DNA from: Thermomonas brevis
Lineage (GTDB): Bacteria > Pseudomonadota > Gammaproteobacteria > Xanthomonadales > Xanthomonadaceae
DNA: 64,000 nt
Assembly: GCF_014395425.1 (NCBI RefSeq)
Contig: NZ_CP060711.1
Location: 3,100,001-3,164,000 of the forward strand
Direction: 5' to 3'
Below the pieces are notes generated by a model. That model was not told where the DNA came from. It made no database searches and worked only from the letters and a program-made list of their open reading frames with translations. Each line of letters begins with the position of its first letter. Positions within the stretch are counted from its first letter, which is position 1. This document shows positions 32,766 to 42,098 of this stretch, in pieces. The position numbers and the translations under genes were made by a program.

Positions 32766-35534
32766 ATGGTGCAGTTGAAGCGAAACCTGCTGAGCGTGGC
32801 GCTGGCCACGGCGGCGATGATGTTGGCCGCGCAGGCCTCCGCACAGGATGCGCAAGCGAATCCGCAGGACGCGCCGGCCAGCGCGAAGAAGAAGGACGAC
32901 GCCAAGAACCTCGACACCGTCGTGGTGACCGGCATCCGCGGCGGCATCGAGCGCGCCATCGACATCAAGAAGGACGCCACGTCCATCGTCGAGGCCGTGT
33001 CCGCCGAAGACATCGGCAAGCTGCCCGACGTGAGCATCGCCGAATCCATCGCGCGCCTGCCGGGCCTGGCGGCGCAGCGCGTGGCCGGCCGCGCGCAGGT
33101 CATCAGCGTGCGCGGCCTGTCGCCCGACTTCGCCACCACCCTGCTCAACGGTCGCGAGTTGGTCAGCACCGGCGACAATCGCAGCGTCGAGTTCGACCAG
33201 TATCCGTCCGAGCTGATGGCCGGCGTCACCGTGTACAAGACGCCCGACGCCGCGCTGGTGGGGCAGGGCCTGTCCGGCACCATGGACATGCGCACCGTGC
33301 GCCCGCTCGATTACGACAAGCCGGTGATCGCGCTCAGCGGCCGCTGGCAGCGCAACTCGCTGGGGTCTGCGGCCAACGAAGGCGCCACCGGCAACCGCTT
33401 CAACGCCAGCTACATCGGCCAGTCGGCGGACCGCACGATCGGCTATTCGATCGGCTATTCGCATTCCGACACGCCGATCCAGGAAAACCAGGTGGGCCTG
33501 TACGAGCCGTGGCAGGCCATCGGCGAGAACTGGCGTCCGGGCGTTGATGCCGGCACCTACTATTCCGATGGCATCAAGGCGCTGCGCCGCACGGGTTACA
33601 CCAAGCGCGACGGCGTGATGGGCACGCTGGAAGTGCGCGCCAAGGACGGATGGATCAGCACGCTCGACGTGTTCCATTCGCAGGCGAAGCAGGAAAGTAC
33701 GGCCAACCAGTTCGAAGTCAACCTGAGCGGCTGGAACGGTGGCTACGATCCCGGCTTGAACGTCGACGGCGCGATGGCGAACGGCAACGACACTTTCACC
33801 GGCGGTACCGTCCAGAACGTCTATCCGCTGGTGCGCGGCATGTACAACCATCGGAAGGACACCATCAGCGCCGTCGGTTGGCGCAACGAATTCTTCATGG
33901 ACAACGGGGTCAAGCTCACCGCCGACCTGAGCTGGTCGAGGGCCAAGCGCGACGAGCTGAGTCTGGAGAACAACGCGCAGATCGCGCCGCCGCCCGCGCT
34001 GGACTCGATCGACCTGTCGATTTCCGAGGACGGCTTCTCGCAGATGGTGCCGACGCTCGACTATTCGGACCCCTCCAAGCTGTTCCTGCGCAACACGATC
34101 TACGGCTCCGGCTACGGCAAGGTGCCGAAGGTCGAGGACGAGCTGAAGGGGTTCCGCCTCGACGCCAATTTCCCCGCGTCGGGCGGCATGGACAACCTGT
34201 TCTCCAGCATCGACGTCGGCCTGAACTACGCTGACCGAAAGAAGGAGAAGCACCAGCCGGAAGGCAACATCAACGTCGGTTCGCAGGGTGACACGACCAT
34301 CGAATCCGACCTGCAATACGGGCTGGTCGACCTCGGTTTCGCCGGCATCGGCATGATTCCGTCGTGGAACGTGCCGGGCGCGGTGTCGCGCTACATGACC
34401 TTCGTTCCCAGCGAGGACGCGGCGGGTTACCTGATCGCGAAGACCTGGATCGTGAATGAAACGATCACGACCGGCTATGCGAAAGGCAATATCGATACCA
34501 CCTGGGGATCGGTGCCGGTACGCGGAAACATCGGTCTGCAAATCCAGCATGTCGACCAATCGTCCGATGGCCGTGCGTTCCTCCCGCCCAATATCGTGAG
34601 CCCTTACACCAAGGGCAAGACGTACACCGACGTGCTGCCCAGCATGAATCTGGCGTTCTCGCTGGCGGACGACCAGACGCTTCGCGTGGGTCTGGCGCGG
34701 CAGGTGGCCCGTCCGCGCGTCGACCAGATGCGCGCTTCGCTCGACTTCGGCGTGGATGAAAACACGGGCAAACCGGGTGGCAGCTCGGGCAACGCCATGC
34801 TCGATCCATGGCGCGCCAATGCCTTCGACATCTCCTGGGAGAAATATTTCGGCAGCAAGGCCTACATCGCCGCCGCGTACTTCTACAAGGATCTGCGCAG
34901 CTACATCTATACGCAGTCCCGGGACGGTTACGACTACTCGGCTGAAGTCGCGAGCTATGTTCCGCAGGAAGGCAAGCCGCCGGTGCAGCAGTTCGGCACC
35001 TACAGCGAGCCGTTGAACGGCAAGGGCGGCAAGCTGCAGGGCGTGGAACTGACCGCGTCGCTGCCGCTGGACATGGTGTTCGGCGATGCCTTGCAGGGCT
35101 TTGGCGTGGTCGCCAGCGCCAGCTTCAACGACAGCAGCATCAAGATACTCGACCCGGAAAGCGCCAGCAGCGTGGGCAGCGATCCGATCAGCCTGCCGGG
35201 CCTGTCCAAGCGCGTCTACAACCTGACCGCCTATTACGAGCGCAACGGCTTCGAGTTCCGCGTCAACAACCGCCGCCGCTCGGACTTCATCGGCGAGATC
35301 GGCAACTTCGACGGCAACCGCACGCTGCGTTACGTGGTCGGCGAGAACATCACCGACGCGCAGGTCAGCTACACCTTCGGCGAAAGCAGCGCGTTCAAGG
35401 GCCTGAGCCTGCTCCTGCAGGCCAGCAACCTGGGCGACGAGGCCTACCGCACCTATGCCGGCACCAAGGACCGCCCGCTGGAATACATAAAGTGGGGCCG
35501 CACCCTGCTGCTGGGCGCCAGCTACCGGTTCTGA
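32766..35534 (+). CDS. TonB-dependent outer-membrane receptor (maltodextrin type)
   Basis: A 922-residue TonB-dependent receptor: signal peptide (SVALATAAMMLAAQASAQ), TonB-box-like NLDTVVVTGIR (about residues 48-58), plug domain (SIVEAVSAEDIGKLPDVSIA, ESIARLPGL, VISVRGLSPDF), a beta-barrel, and a C-terminal SYRF ending in aromatic F. Size and location suggest uptake of maltodextrins across the outer membrane, like MalA-type receptors of Xanthomonadaceae and Caulobacter. Start ATG 32766 follows GGAGGGG. A strong terminator follows. Confidence 0.93.
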   Translation: MVQLKRNLLSVALATAAMMLAAQASAQDAQANPQDAPASAKKKDDAKNLDTVVVTGIRGGIERAIDIKKDATSIVEAVSAEDIGKLPDVSIAESIARLPGLAAQRVAGRAQVISVRGLSPDFATTLLNGRELVSTGDNRSVEFDQYPSELMAGVTVYKTPDAALVGQGLSGTMDMRTVRPLDYDKPVIALSGRWQRNSLGSAANEGATGNRFNASYIGQSADRTIGYSIGYSHSDTPIQENQVGLYEPWQAIGENWRPGVDAGTYYSDGIKALRRTGYTKRDGVMGTLEVRAKDGWISTLDVFHSQAKQESTANQFEVNLSGWNGGYDPGLNVDGAMANGNDTFTGGTVQNVYPLVRGMYNHRKDTISAVGWRNEFFMDNGVKLTADLSWSRAKRDELSLENNAQIAPPPALDSIDLSISEDGFSQMVPTLDYSDPSKLFLRNTIYGSGYGKVPKVEDELKGFRLDANFPASGGMDNLFSSIDVGLNYADRKKEKHQPEGNINVGSQGDTTIESDLQYGLVDLGFAGIGMIPSWNVPGAVSRYMTFVPSEDAAGYLIAKTWIVNETITTGYAKGNIDTTWGSVPVRGNIGLQIQHVDQSSDGRAFLPPNIVSPYTKGKTYTDVLPSMNLAFSLADDQTLRVGLARQVARPRVDQMRASLDFGVDENTGKPGGSSGNAMLDPWRANAFDISWEKYFGSKAYIAAAYFYKDLRSYIYTQSRDGYDYSAEVASYVPQEGKPPVQQFGTYSEPLNGKGGKLQGVELTASLPLDMVFGDALQGFGVVASASFNDSSIKILDPESASSVGSDPISLPGLSKRVYNLTAYYERNGFEFRVNNRRRSDFIGEIGNFDGNRTLRYVVGENITDAQVSYTFGESSAFKGLSLLLQASNLGDEAYRTYAGTKDRPLEYIKWGRTLLLGASYRF

Positions 35535-35560
35535 CCGACGTTCTCCCTGGGCAACATGCC

Positions 35561-35596
35561 AACCCCGCCGGTGCGAGCCGGCGGGGTTTTTCTTTT
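35561..35596 (+). terminator. Rho-independent terminator after the TonB receptor
   Basis: An 11-bp perfect stem AACCCCGCCGG / CCGGCGGGGTT with a 6-base loop, then TTTTTCTTTT, 27 bases after the receptor stop. Confidence 0.92.
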
Positions 35597-35653
35597 GCGT
35601 GGCGATATCCAGGCGAGTGGGGAAGCGATCGGAGCGTGACGCTCGCGGGAGGC

Positions 35654-35701
35654 TTGACAGCGGAATTCATGTCAAGCAGCATACTTTTCATTGCAAAGTA
35701 T
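35654..35701 (+). promoter_or_regulatory. Candidate promoter/operator of the PadR gene
   Basis: TTGACA (35654-35659) could be a -35 element. Two inverted repeats lie here: TTGAC-N12-GTCAA (35654-35675) and ATACTTT-N7-AAAGTAT (35681-35701), 21 bases before the PadR start. PadR regulators commonly bind their own promoter at such sites. Confidence 0.5.
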
Positions 35702-35722
35702 TGTCCTTGGCAAGGTAACCGC

Positions 35723-36097
35723 ATGGAAAACGACGATTCGCAGGAGAAGTGGCAGATACAGCTGCGCAAGGGCGCGCTCGAACTGGTGATCCTGGCGGCG
35801 CTGCGGGCTGAACCGGTATACGGCCTGGCCCTGCTGCGCCACCTGCAGCGCTTTCCCACTACCGCCATCACGGAAGGCACGCTGTATCCGCTGCTGGATC
35901 GCCTCAAGCGCGACGGACTGGTGGATGCGAACTGGGTGCAGGAAGGCGAAAGCCGGCCCCGCAAGTACTACCGGCTCACCGCCAGGGGCGAGCAGAAGCT
36001 CGCTGCGCTCGTGCAGGCGTGGCGGCAGTCGGTCGCCGACATCGATGCCCTGCTGGCCACCGCGGCCGGCAACGAATCCCCCAATCAAGGAAGCTGA
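35723..36097 (+). CDS. PadR-family transcriptional regulator
   Basis: A 124-residue PadR-type winged-helix protein: LRKGALELVILAALRAEPVY, GLALLRHLQRF, TEGTLYPLLDRLKRDGLVDA, and the wing ESRPRKYYRLTARGEQKL, followed by a dimerising helix. It is followed after one base by a HAAS-domain membrane protein, a very common pair in which PadR controls the membrane protein. An inverted repeat just upstream suggests autoregulation. Confidence 0.88.
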   Translation: MENDDSQEKWQIQLRKGALELVILAALRAEPVYGLALLRHLQRFPTTAITEGTLYPLLDRLKRDGLVDANWVQEGESRPRKYYRLTARGEQKLAALVQAWRQSVADIDALLATAAGNESPNQGS

Positions 36098-36098
36098 C

Positions 36099-36656
36099 AT
36101 GACGACGCGTCATCCGATCCACGCGTACATGCGTGCGCTTTCCTCGCAGCTCGGCCCGTTGGACAAGGCCGAGGCCGACGAGGTCGTCCGGGAAATCGAA
36201 AGCCACATCCACGATGTCGTGGAGCAGGCCGAGGCGCGCGGCGAGCACCTCGACGTCGCCGCATTGCTGGAGGGCTTCGGCCCGCCGGAAGCGTTGGCGG
36301 CGCAATACGTGGCCCACATCCGCACCGGCGCGCCGCCGCCGGCGGGGTTCCGCGTCATCCAGCGGGTCAGGCAGACGGTGACGCACGGCCTGTACTACTC
36401 GATGGGCGCGTTCGGCTATTCCATCGCCGCCGCCCTCCTGCTGCTGGCGCTGGCGAAGCTGTGGCAGCCGTCGCTGGTCGGTGCGTGGTCGGCCAATGGC
36501 GGCAATTCCGTCGCCGTCGCCTGGTCGGGGGCGCCGTACCCGGAGGCGAAGGAATTGCTGGGCTACTGGTTGGTGCCGATCGCCCTGCTGGCATCGGCAT
36601 GGTGCGCGGAGCTGACGCGCCGGGTGCTGCGCGTGCTGCGGCGAGGCTTGTCCTGA
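36099..36656 (+). CDS. HAAS-domain (DUF1700-like) membrane protein
   Basis: A 185-residue protein. The N-terminal helical region (YMRALSSQLGPLDKAEADEV, REIESHIHDVVEQAEARGEH) is typical of HAAS/DUF1700 proteins encoded with PadR regulators; two membrane segments follow (FGYSIAAALLLLALAKLW; YWLVPIALLASAWCAELTRR). ATG 36099 has AAGGAAG upstream. Its function is unknown; it is likely regulated by PadR upstream. Confidence 0.72.
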   Translation: MTTRHPIHAYMRALSSQLGPLDKAEADEVVREIESHIHDVVEQAEARGEHLDVAALLEGFGPPEALAAQYVAHIRTGAPPPAGFRVIQRVRQTVTHGLYYSMGAFGYSIAAALLLLALAKLWQPSLVGAWSANGGNSVAVAWSGAPYPEAKELLGYWLVPIALLASAWCAELTRRVLRVLRRGLS

Positions 36657-36774
36657 CCTGATCGAAATCCTTTTCCAAGGGCGGTAACGCCGCCCGTTCC
36701 CCGATCCCGCGAACGATGCATGGCGGCCTGCGCGGCTGTCCGGCCTCGCTCGTCCTGAAAAAAGAGAGCAGACC

Positions 36775-37944
36775 ATGAAAACCGTATTGGCGTATGTGGG
36801 GCATTTCCTCGTCGTGCTGCTGGTGCTGGCGGTGCTCGCCGCCGGCTTCGGCCTCTGGCACGGCGCGGATTTCTACTACGGGCAGACCGAGGCCGCCTAC
36901 AAGTCGGGCGGCGAGGGGCCGCACGTGTTCCGGCAGGGCGATGTCTGGGTGTCGAAGACCATACAAGGCGATGCCAAGCAGGGCTTCCGCGTGGAGGAGC
37001 AGCGGCATGCGCCGGACGAGCCGTTCCGGGTGGAGGTCGCCGTTCCGCTCGACAAGAGCCGTTTCAGCGTGCAGGCGACGCCGCGATTCGTCACGCCGCC
37101 GATCCGCTATCGCGACGACAGGCCGATCCTCGCGGTCTCCGACATCGAGGGCAACTACAGGGCGTTCCGTGATTTCCTGATCCGGTCCAAGGTGATCGAC
37201 GCCGGCCTGAACTGGACGTTCGGTAACGGGCACCTGGTGCTGCTCGGCGATTTCGTCGATCGCGGCGCGTCGGTGACGCAGGTGCTGTGGCTGATCTACA
37301 AGCTGGAGCAGGACGCGGCGAGGGCCGGAGGACGGGTGCACTACATCCTCGGCAACCACGAGATCAAAAGCCTGCAGGGCAACTTCCAGTCGAGCCACGA
37401 GAAGTACTTCAACGTCGCCGCGATCCTGGGACGTCGGCAGGCCGAGTTGTTCGGCGACGATGCCTTCCTCGGGCGCTGGCTGGCCAGCAAGAACACGGCC
37501 GAAGTCATCAACGGCATCCTGTTCGTGCATGGCGGTCTGCATCCGGCGCTGGCGGACAAGCCTTGGTCGCTGGACGACATCAACCGCATCGTGCGCGCGA
37601 ACTACCGCCGGATCTGGTATCCGAAGCAGCGGCCCGGCAGCGAGGATTTCCTGATCGATCCCAAGACCGGGCCGTCGTGGTATCGCGGCTACTTCAAGGA
37701 CGACGATCTGACCCAGCAGCAGGTGGAGAAGACGCTGGCCCGATTCGATGCGGTGTCCGTCGTGGTGGGCCACACGCTGCACTGGCGCGTGAAGCCCTTT
37801 TTCGAGGGGCGGGTGTTCGCCATCGACGTCAAGCATCCGCTCGACCATCGCTCCACGCTGCCGCCACGCAGTTCGGAAGGTCTGTGGCTGGAGGGCGGGA
37901 AGGCATGGCGCGTGCGCGAGGACGGAAGCCGCGCGGCGCTGTGA
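36775..37944 (+). CDS. Membrane-anchored PPP-type metallophosphatase
   Basis: A 389-residue protein with one N-terminal membrane helix (VGHFLVVLLVLAVLAAGFGL) and a metallophosphatase domain with the PPP-family motifs: SDIEGNY (near 122), LLGDFVDRG (near 157), ILGNHE (near 191), VHGG and VVVGHT. The helix may be an uncleaved anchor or signal, so the domain would act in the periplasm. It resembles Shewanella-like bacterial phosphatases; its substrate is not known. Well separated from its neighbours. Confidence 0.82.
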   Translation: MKTVLAYVGHFLVVLLVLAVLAAGFGLWHGADFYYGQTEAAYKSGGEGPHVFRQGDVWVSKTIQGDAKQGFRVEEQRHAPDEPFRVEVAVPLDKSRFSVQATPRFVTPPIRYRDDRPILAVSDIEGNYRAFRDFLIRSKVIDAGLNWTFGNGHLVLLGDFVDRGASVTQVLWLIYKLEQDAARAGGRVHYILGNHEIKSLQGNFQSSHEKYFNVAAILGRRQAELFGDDAFLGRWLASKNTAEVINGILFVHGGLHPALADKPWSLDDINRIVRANYRRIWYPKQRPGSEDFLIDPKTGPSWYRGYFKDDDLTQQQVEKTLARFDAVSVVVGHTLHWRVKPFFEGRVFAIDVKHPLDHRSTLPPRSSEGLWLEGGKAWRVREDGSRAAL

Positions 37945-38014
37945 GCGCTCCGAATGCCGGGCGCCTGCAACAGAGCTAGAAAGACAAGAATTCACGTCTT
38001 TTTGTAAAGATGTC

Positions 38015-38043
38015 TTGACATTCTGAATTCTGAATATGTAAAG
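38015..38043 (+). promoter_or_regulatory. Candidate promoter of the membrane-protein/XRE pair
   Basis: TTGACA (38015-38020, within the palindrome TGTCTTGACA) is followed by the AT-rich TGAATATGTAAAG. The flanks carry GACAAGAA (37982-37989) and its complement TTCTTGTC (38046-38053). The region is much more AT-rich than its surroundings and is a likely control site for the XRE regulator of the same operon. Confidence 0.45.
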
Positions 38044-38074
38044 TTTTCTTGTCATATTGGAAAGGAGTCTTGCC

Positions 38075-38488
38075 ATGCATCGGACGCCCGCCGCACAGCG
38101 CTATACCCGTCGCACCTGGACCGTGGCCGCTGCGTATCTGGGATTGATCGCGGCCAATACCGCGATGACCCATGCCTTCTCGCCGCCACGCGTGCTGGTG
38201 GTGGCGATGGCGGTGGCGTCGGCGCTGCCGGTCGTCGCCATGATCGCGCTGCTGGGCTTGTACTTGCGCGAGGAAACGGACGAATACGTGCGCAACCGCT
38301 CGGTGCTGTCCATGCTGCTGGCGCTGGGTGCGGTGCTGTCGCTCTCCAGCGTGCTGGGGATGCTGCAGTTCGGCGGTTTGATCGGGCACGTGCCGATCTT
38401 CCTCGCCTTCGTCGCGTGGGCCTGCGCCTGGGGCATCGCCCGGTTCTGGCTTGAGCGGCGCGACCGCCGCGCTGCGGAGCAGCCATGA
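38075..38488 (+). CDS. Small four-helix membrane protein
   Basis: A 137-residue protein with four hydrophobic segments (TVAAAYLGLIAANTAMTH; VLVVAMAVASALPVVAMIAL; SMLLALGAVLSLSSVLGML; IFLAFVAWACAWGIARF). I do not recognise a function. ATG 38075 has AAGGAG about 8 bases before it. It overlaps the XRE gene by ATGA, an arrangement often seen for small XRE regulators with a membrane partner. Confidence 0.75.
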   Translation: MHRTPAAQRYTRRTWTVAAAYLGLIAANTAMTHAFSPPRVLVVAMAVASALPVVAMIALLGLYLREETDEYVRNRSVLSMLLALGAVLSLSSVLGMLQFGGLIGHVPIFLAFVAWACAWGIARFWLERRDRRAAEQP

Positions 38489-38685
38489 AGAACCGGCTCA
38501 AGGTGCTGCGCGCCGAACGCGACTGGAGCCAGCAGGACCTGGCGCAGCGGCTGGACATTTCGCGCCAGAGCGTCAACGCCATCGAGACGGGGCGGCACGA
38601 GCCTTCGCTGCCGCTGGCGTTCCGGATCGCCGACCTGTTCGGTTTGCCGATCGAGTCGGTTTTCGTCAATCCATCCCGGGAGTAA
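38485..38685 (+). CDS. Small XRE-family regulator
   Basis: A 66-residue, single-domain Cro/C1-type regulator (KNRLKVLRAERDWSQQDLAQ, RLDISRQSVNAIETGRHEPS). Size and the start at the ATGA overlap fit the YgzD-like small regulators that are co-transcribed with membrane proteins. It probably controls the promoter before the preceding gene. Confidence 0.88.
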   Translation: MKNRLKVLRAERDWSQQDLAQRLDISRQSVNAIETGRHEPSLPLAFRIADLFGLPIESVFVNPSRE

Positions 38686-38689
38686 TCGG

Positions 38690-40438
38690 ATGCTTCGCTT
38701 CCTGCTTCGGGCCGGCCTTCTTGCGCTGGCCGGCTTCGCCTGCGCGCCCTCTTTTGCCCGGGGCGCATCGCCTCCGGTTTCCGCATCGGCGCGGGAACCG
38801 TGGATCGGGCCGTGGCACGGCACGCTGGATGCCGGCAAGCGGCGGTTGCGGCTGCAGCTCACCATCGGCAAGGATGCGAGCGGCCTGTGGCAGGGACAAC
38901 TCGAAAGCCTGGACCAGGCGCCCGGGCAGGGAATGCCGCTGTCCGAGCTGTCGGTCGGTGACGATGGGCTGCGGTTTTCCCTGCCGGCCAAGGGCATCCG
39001 TTACGAGGGTACGTGGGAGCCCGAGGGAAACCACTTCGTCGGTACGTTCCGGCAGGGTGCCGCGTTTCCGCTGGCGTTCGCGCGCGGTCCGTTCGCCGCG
39101 GCGCCGCTGGTGCAAGGTCTGGATGGCGCGTGGGAAGGCACCACGCTCCGCAACGGCGTCGAAATGCGGATGGCGCTGCGCGTCGGCACCGGCAACGGCG
39201 GAACGGTGGCGACGTTCGATGCGCCCGACATGCTGGCGAAGGCGATGCCCGTCACGGCATTGGCGAGGGACGGCGACCGGATCCGTTTCACCTTGCCCAC
39301 GGCGGGCGTGAGCTTCGCCGGACGGATCGAGGGCGAGGAGCTGTCCGGACGCTGGACGGATGGCAGCCGAAGCCGTTTCCGCAGGACGGGATCGTCCGCG
39401 GAGGCCGTCGCGCCGCGCCGCCCGCAGACGCCGCGATCGCCGTTTCCCTATCGCGACCTCGACGCGAGCATTCCGGGGATCGTCGCGCCGGGCGTGACGC
39501 TGTCGGCCACGTTGAGCCTGCCCGATGGTGATGGCCCGTTCCCGGCCGCCATCCTGATCACCGGCTCGGGGCCGCAGGATCGGGACGAATCCGCGTTCGG
39601 GCACAAACCATTTGCGGTGCTGGCCGACCACCTCGCGCGCCGCGGCGTCGCGGTGCTGCGCTACGACGATCGCGGTGTCGGCCGATCCACGGGGCGGCAT
39701 GCCGGGGCGACTTCCGCCGACTTCGCGAACGACGCCAATGCCGCGTTCGCGTGGTTGGCGGCGCAGCCAGGCATCGACGCGAATGCGATCGGCTTCATCG
39801 GCCACAGCGAGGGCGGCATCGTCGGCCCACTCGCGGCGCTGGACAACCCGAAGGTGGCCTGGATGGTCCTGCTGGCCGCGCCGGGCGTGCCGATCGCCGC
39901 GATGCTGGAAGCGCAACGCAAGGCGCTGGCGCAGGCGCAGGGCCGGAGCGCGGCGGAGCAGGAGGCGTCCGAAGCGCTCCAGGCCGGAGCGATGCGTATC
40001 GCGGGCAGCACGCTGGACGAGGCCGCCGCGCGTTCCGCGCTGGATGCGCTGCTGGACGAAGCGGCCAAGCTGCCACCTGCGTCGCGCGACGCGATGCGGA
40101 AGCAGGCATTGGATCCATGGTTCCGTTGGTTCGTGCGTCACGACCCGGCACAGGCCCTGGCGCGGTTCCCCGGGCCGATCCTCGCCCTGAACGGCGCGCT
40201 GGATCGGCAGGTATTGCCGCGGCAGAACCTGGAGGGCATCCGCGCGGCAACGGCATCGAATCGCGATGCGGCCACGCGCGAACTGGCGGGCTTGAACCAT
40301 CTGTTCCAGACCGCGCGCACTGGCGGACTGGGCGAGTACGCGGCCATCGAGGAAACGATGTCGCCCCTCGCATTGGATGCCGTGTCCGGCTGGATCGTCG
40401 AGCGCTATCCGGCTCGGACTCCGGCGTCTCCGGATTAA
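38690..40438 (+). CDS. Exported alpha/beta hydrolase with beta-rich N-domain
   Basis: A 582-residue protein: signal peptide (RFLLRAGLLALAGFACAPSFA), a beta-rich N-terminal half with two similar units (GPWHGTLDAGKRRLRLQLTI; GAWEGTTLRNGVEMRMALRV), then an alpha/beta hydrolase domain (AAILITGSGPQDRDESAFGH, RYDDRGVGRSTG, nucleophile GHSEGG, late His in GLNHLFQ). Such proteins are often annotated as S9-type peptidases or esterases; the substrate is unknown. The stop overlaps the convergent eda stop by 4 bases. Confidence 0.82.
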   Translation: MLRFLLRAGLLALAGFACAPSFARGASPPVSASAREPWIGPWHGTLDAGKRRLRLQLTIGKDASGLWQGQLESLDQAPGQGMPLSELSVGDDGLRFSLPAKGIRYEGTWEPEGNHFVGTFRQGAAFPLAFARGPFAAAPLVQGLDGAWEGTTLRNGVEMRMALRVGTGNGGTVATFDAPDMLAKAMPVTALARDGDRIRFTLPTAGVSFAGRIEGEELSGRWTDGSRSRFRRTGSSAEAVAPRRPQTPRSPFPYRDLDASIPGIVAPGVTLSATLSLPDGDGPFPAAILITGSGPQDRDESAFGHKPFAVLADHLARRGVAVLRYDDRGVGRSTGRHAGATSADFANDANAAFAWLAAQPGIDANAIGFIGHSEGGIVGPLAALDNPKVAWMVLLAAPGVPIAAMLEAQRKALAQAQGRSAAEQEASEALQAGAMRIAGSTLDEAAARSALDALLDEAAKLPPASRDAMRKQALDPWFRWFVRHDPAQALARFPGPILALNGALDRQVLPRQNLEGIRAATASNRDAATRELAGLNHLFQTARTGGLGEYAAIEETMSPLALDAVSGWIVERYPARTPASPD

Positions 40439-41082
40439 CGCTTCAGCGTCGCCGCCTCGCGCGCCAGCCGGCCGATGCGTTCCCAATCGCCGGCCTTGAT
40501 GGCATCGTTCGGCAGCATCCACGAACCGCCCACGCAGGCGACGTTGGGCAGCGCGAGATAGCTCGGCGCTTTTGCAATATCTATCCCGCCGGTCGGGCAG
40601 AAGCGCGCCATCGGCAGTGGACCGGCGAAGCCCTTGAGCGCGGCCACGCCGCCGCTGGCTTCGGCGGGGAAGAACTTGAAGCGCTGCCAGCCGTGTTCCA
40701 GGCCGCGCATCAGTTCGCCGGCCGTCGCTATGCCGGGGATCAGCGGCGTGGCGCATCGTTTCGCGGCGTCGTACAGCGCGTCGGTGACGCCGGGGGAAAT
40801 GGCGAACTGCGCGCCGGCCGCTTCGACCTTGCGCAGGTCGGCTTCGCACAGCACGGTGCCGGCGCCGACGCAGGCCTGCGGCAGTTCGCGCGCGAGCAGG
40901 GCGATGGCATCCAGCGCGCAGGCGGTGCGCAGGGTCACTTCCAGCACCGGCAGGCCGTTGTCGGCCAGCGCGCGGCACAGCGGCAGCGCGTCCTCGATGC
41001 GCTCGATGGTGATCACCGGCACGACCGGCGCGCGGGCGAACACGGCATCGACGAGCTGGTTGTGGCGGTCGGTGTCGAACAT
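40435..41082 (-). CDS. eda: KDPG/KHG aldolase (Eda)
   Basis: A 215-residue class I aldolase that splits 2-keto-3-deoxy-6-phosphogluconate to pyruvate and glyceraldehyde 3-phosphate. The catalytic Glu is in [10 protein letters not shown] (Glu48) and the Schiff-base Lys in [11 protein letters not shown] (Lys136); CPTGGI binds phosphate. It is the last gene of the zwf-pgl-edd-glk-eda operon, two bases after glk. A longer frame to 41556 is a shadow in glk. Confidence 0.96.
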   Translation of the reverse strand: MFDTDRHNQLVDAVFARAPVVPVITIERIEDALPLCRALADNGLPVLEVTLRTACALDAIALLARELPQACVGAGTVLCEADLRKVEAAGAQFAISPGVTDALYDAAKRCATPLIPGIATAGELMRGLEHGWQRFKFFPAEASGGVAALKGFAGPLPMARFCPTGGIDIAKAPSYLALPNVACVGGSWMLPNDAIKAGDWERIGRLAREAATLKR

Positions 41083-41084
41083 GG

Positions 41085-42098
41085 TCAAAGCTCCGTGGCG
41101 CGCAGCGCGCAGGCGGCGCCGAGCAGGCCGGGATGGGGATGGGTGATGACGTGGATCGGCAGCGATTCCAGCATCGGCGTCAGCCGGCCCTTGGCGAGGA
41201 AGCGCTCGCGGAAGGCGCTGCTGCGCAGGAACGGGACGAAGCGCGGGACGATGCCGCCGGCGATGACCACGCTGCGCGCGCCGTGGATCAGCGCGCAGTC
41301 GCCGGCCACGCTGCCGAGCACGGCGCAGAACCGCGCCAGCGTACGGCGCGCGGCCTGGTCGTGGCCGTCCAGCGCGGCGGCCACGATCTCGGCGGGATCG
41401 CGCAGGACGGGCGCGCGCAGGGTGGTTTCGCCGGGCTGCGGCAACTGGCCTGGCAGGATCGCGCCGACGCCGCGCAGCACCGCGTCGATCTCGGACAGGC
41501 CCTTGCCGCACAGCAGGCGTTCGGTCGAGGTGCGGCCGTGCTGGGCGGTGAGCCACGCGGAGATCGCGCGCTCCTCGTCGCCGATCGGCGAGAAGCCGAC
41601 GTGGCCGCCCTCGGTTTCCACCACGTGCCAGCCGTTTGCGTCGGAGCCGACCAGCAGCGCCACGCCGAGGCCGGTGCCGGGGCCGAGCACGCTGACCGGG
41701 CCGCGCAGCGGGGTTTCCAGCTTGCCGTGCAGGGTCAGCAGGTGGTCGGTGTCGAGCGCGGGGATCGCCCAGGCGACCGCACCGAAATCGTTGAGCATGC
41801 GCAGTTCGGACAGGCCCAGCGTGCGCTGCAGTTCGCTGCGGGAAAACGACCAGGCGCGGTTGGTCAGGCGGATCTCGTCGCTGCCGACCGGACAGGCCAC
41901 CGCCAGCGCGGCGCGCTCGGGCTTCTCGGAGACGCCGGCGAGGTAGTGCTCGATGGCGTGTTGCAGGCTGGCGAAATCGGCGTTGGGCAGCGACTTCGAT
42001 TCGCGCAGCTCGATCTTCGGCGCGGCCAGGTCGACCAGCGCGAAACGCGCGTTGGTGCCGCCGATGTCGCCGACCAGGGCGAGGCTGGACGGGCTCAT
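41085..42098 (-). CDS. glk: Glucokinase
   Basis: A 337-residue ROK-unrelated, E. coli-type glucokinase that makes glucose 6-phosphate from glucose and ATP. The phosphate site is [17 protein letters not shown]; the sugar-binding part [15 protein letters not shown]; the ATP site [15 protein letters not shown]; and HVGFSP is typical. Start 42098 overlaps the edd stop (ATGA). Its place in the Entner-Doudoroff operon connects free glucose (from the glucosidases) to this pathway. Confidence 0.95.
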   Translation of the reverse strand: MSPSSLALVGDIGGTNARFALVDLAAPKIELRESKSLPNADFASLQHAIEHYLAGVSEKPERAALAVACPVGSDEIRLTNRAWSFSRSELQRTLGLSELRMLNDFGAVAWAIPALDTDHLLTLHGKLETPLRGPVSVLGPGTGLGVALLVGSDANGWHVVETEGGHVGFSPIGDEERAISAWLTAQHGRTSTERLLCGKGLSEIDAVLRGVGAILPGQLPQPGETTLRAPVLRDPAEIVAAALDGHDQAARRTLARFCAVLGSVAGDCALIHGARSVVIAGGIVPRFVPFLRSSAFRERFLAKGRLTPMLESLPIHVITHPHPGLLGAACALRATEL

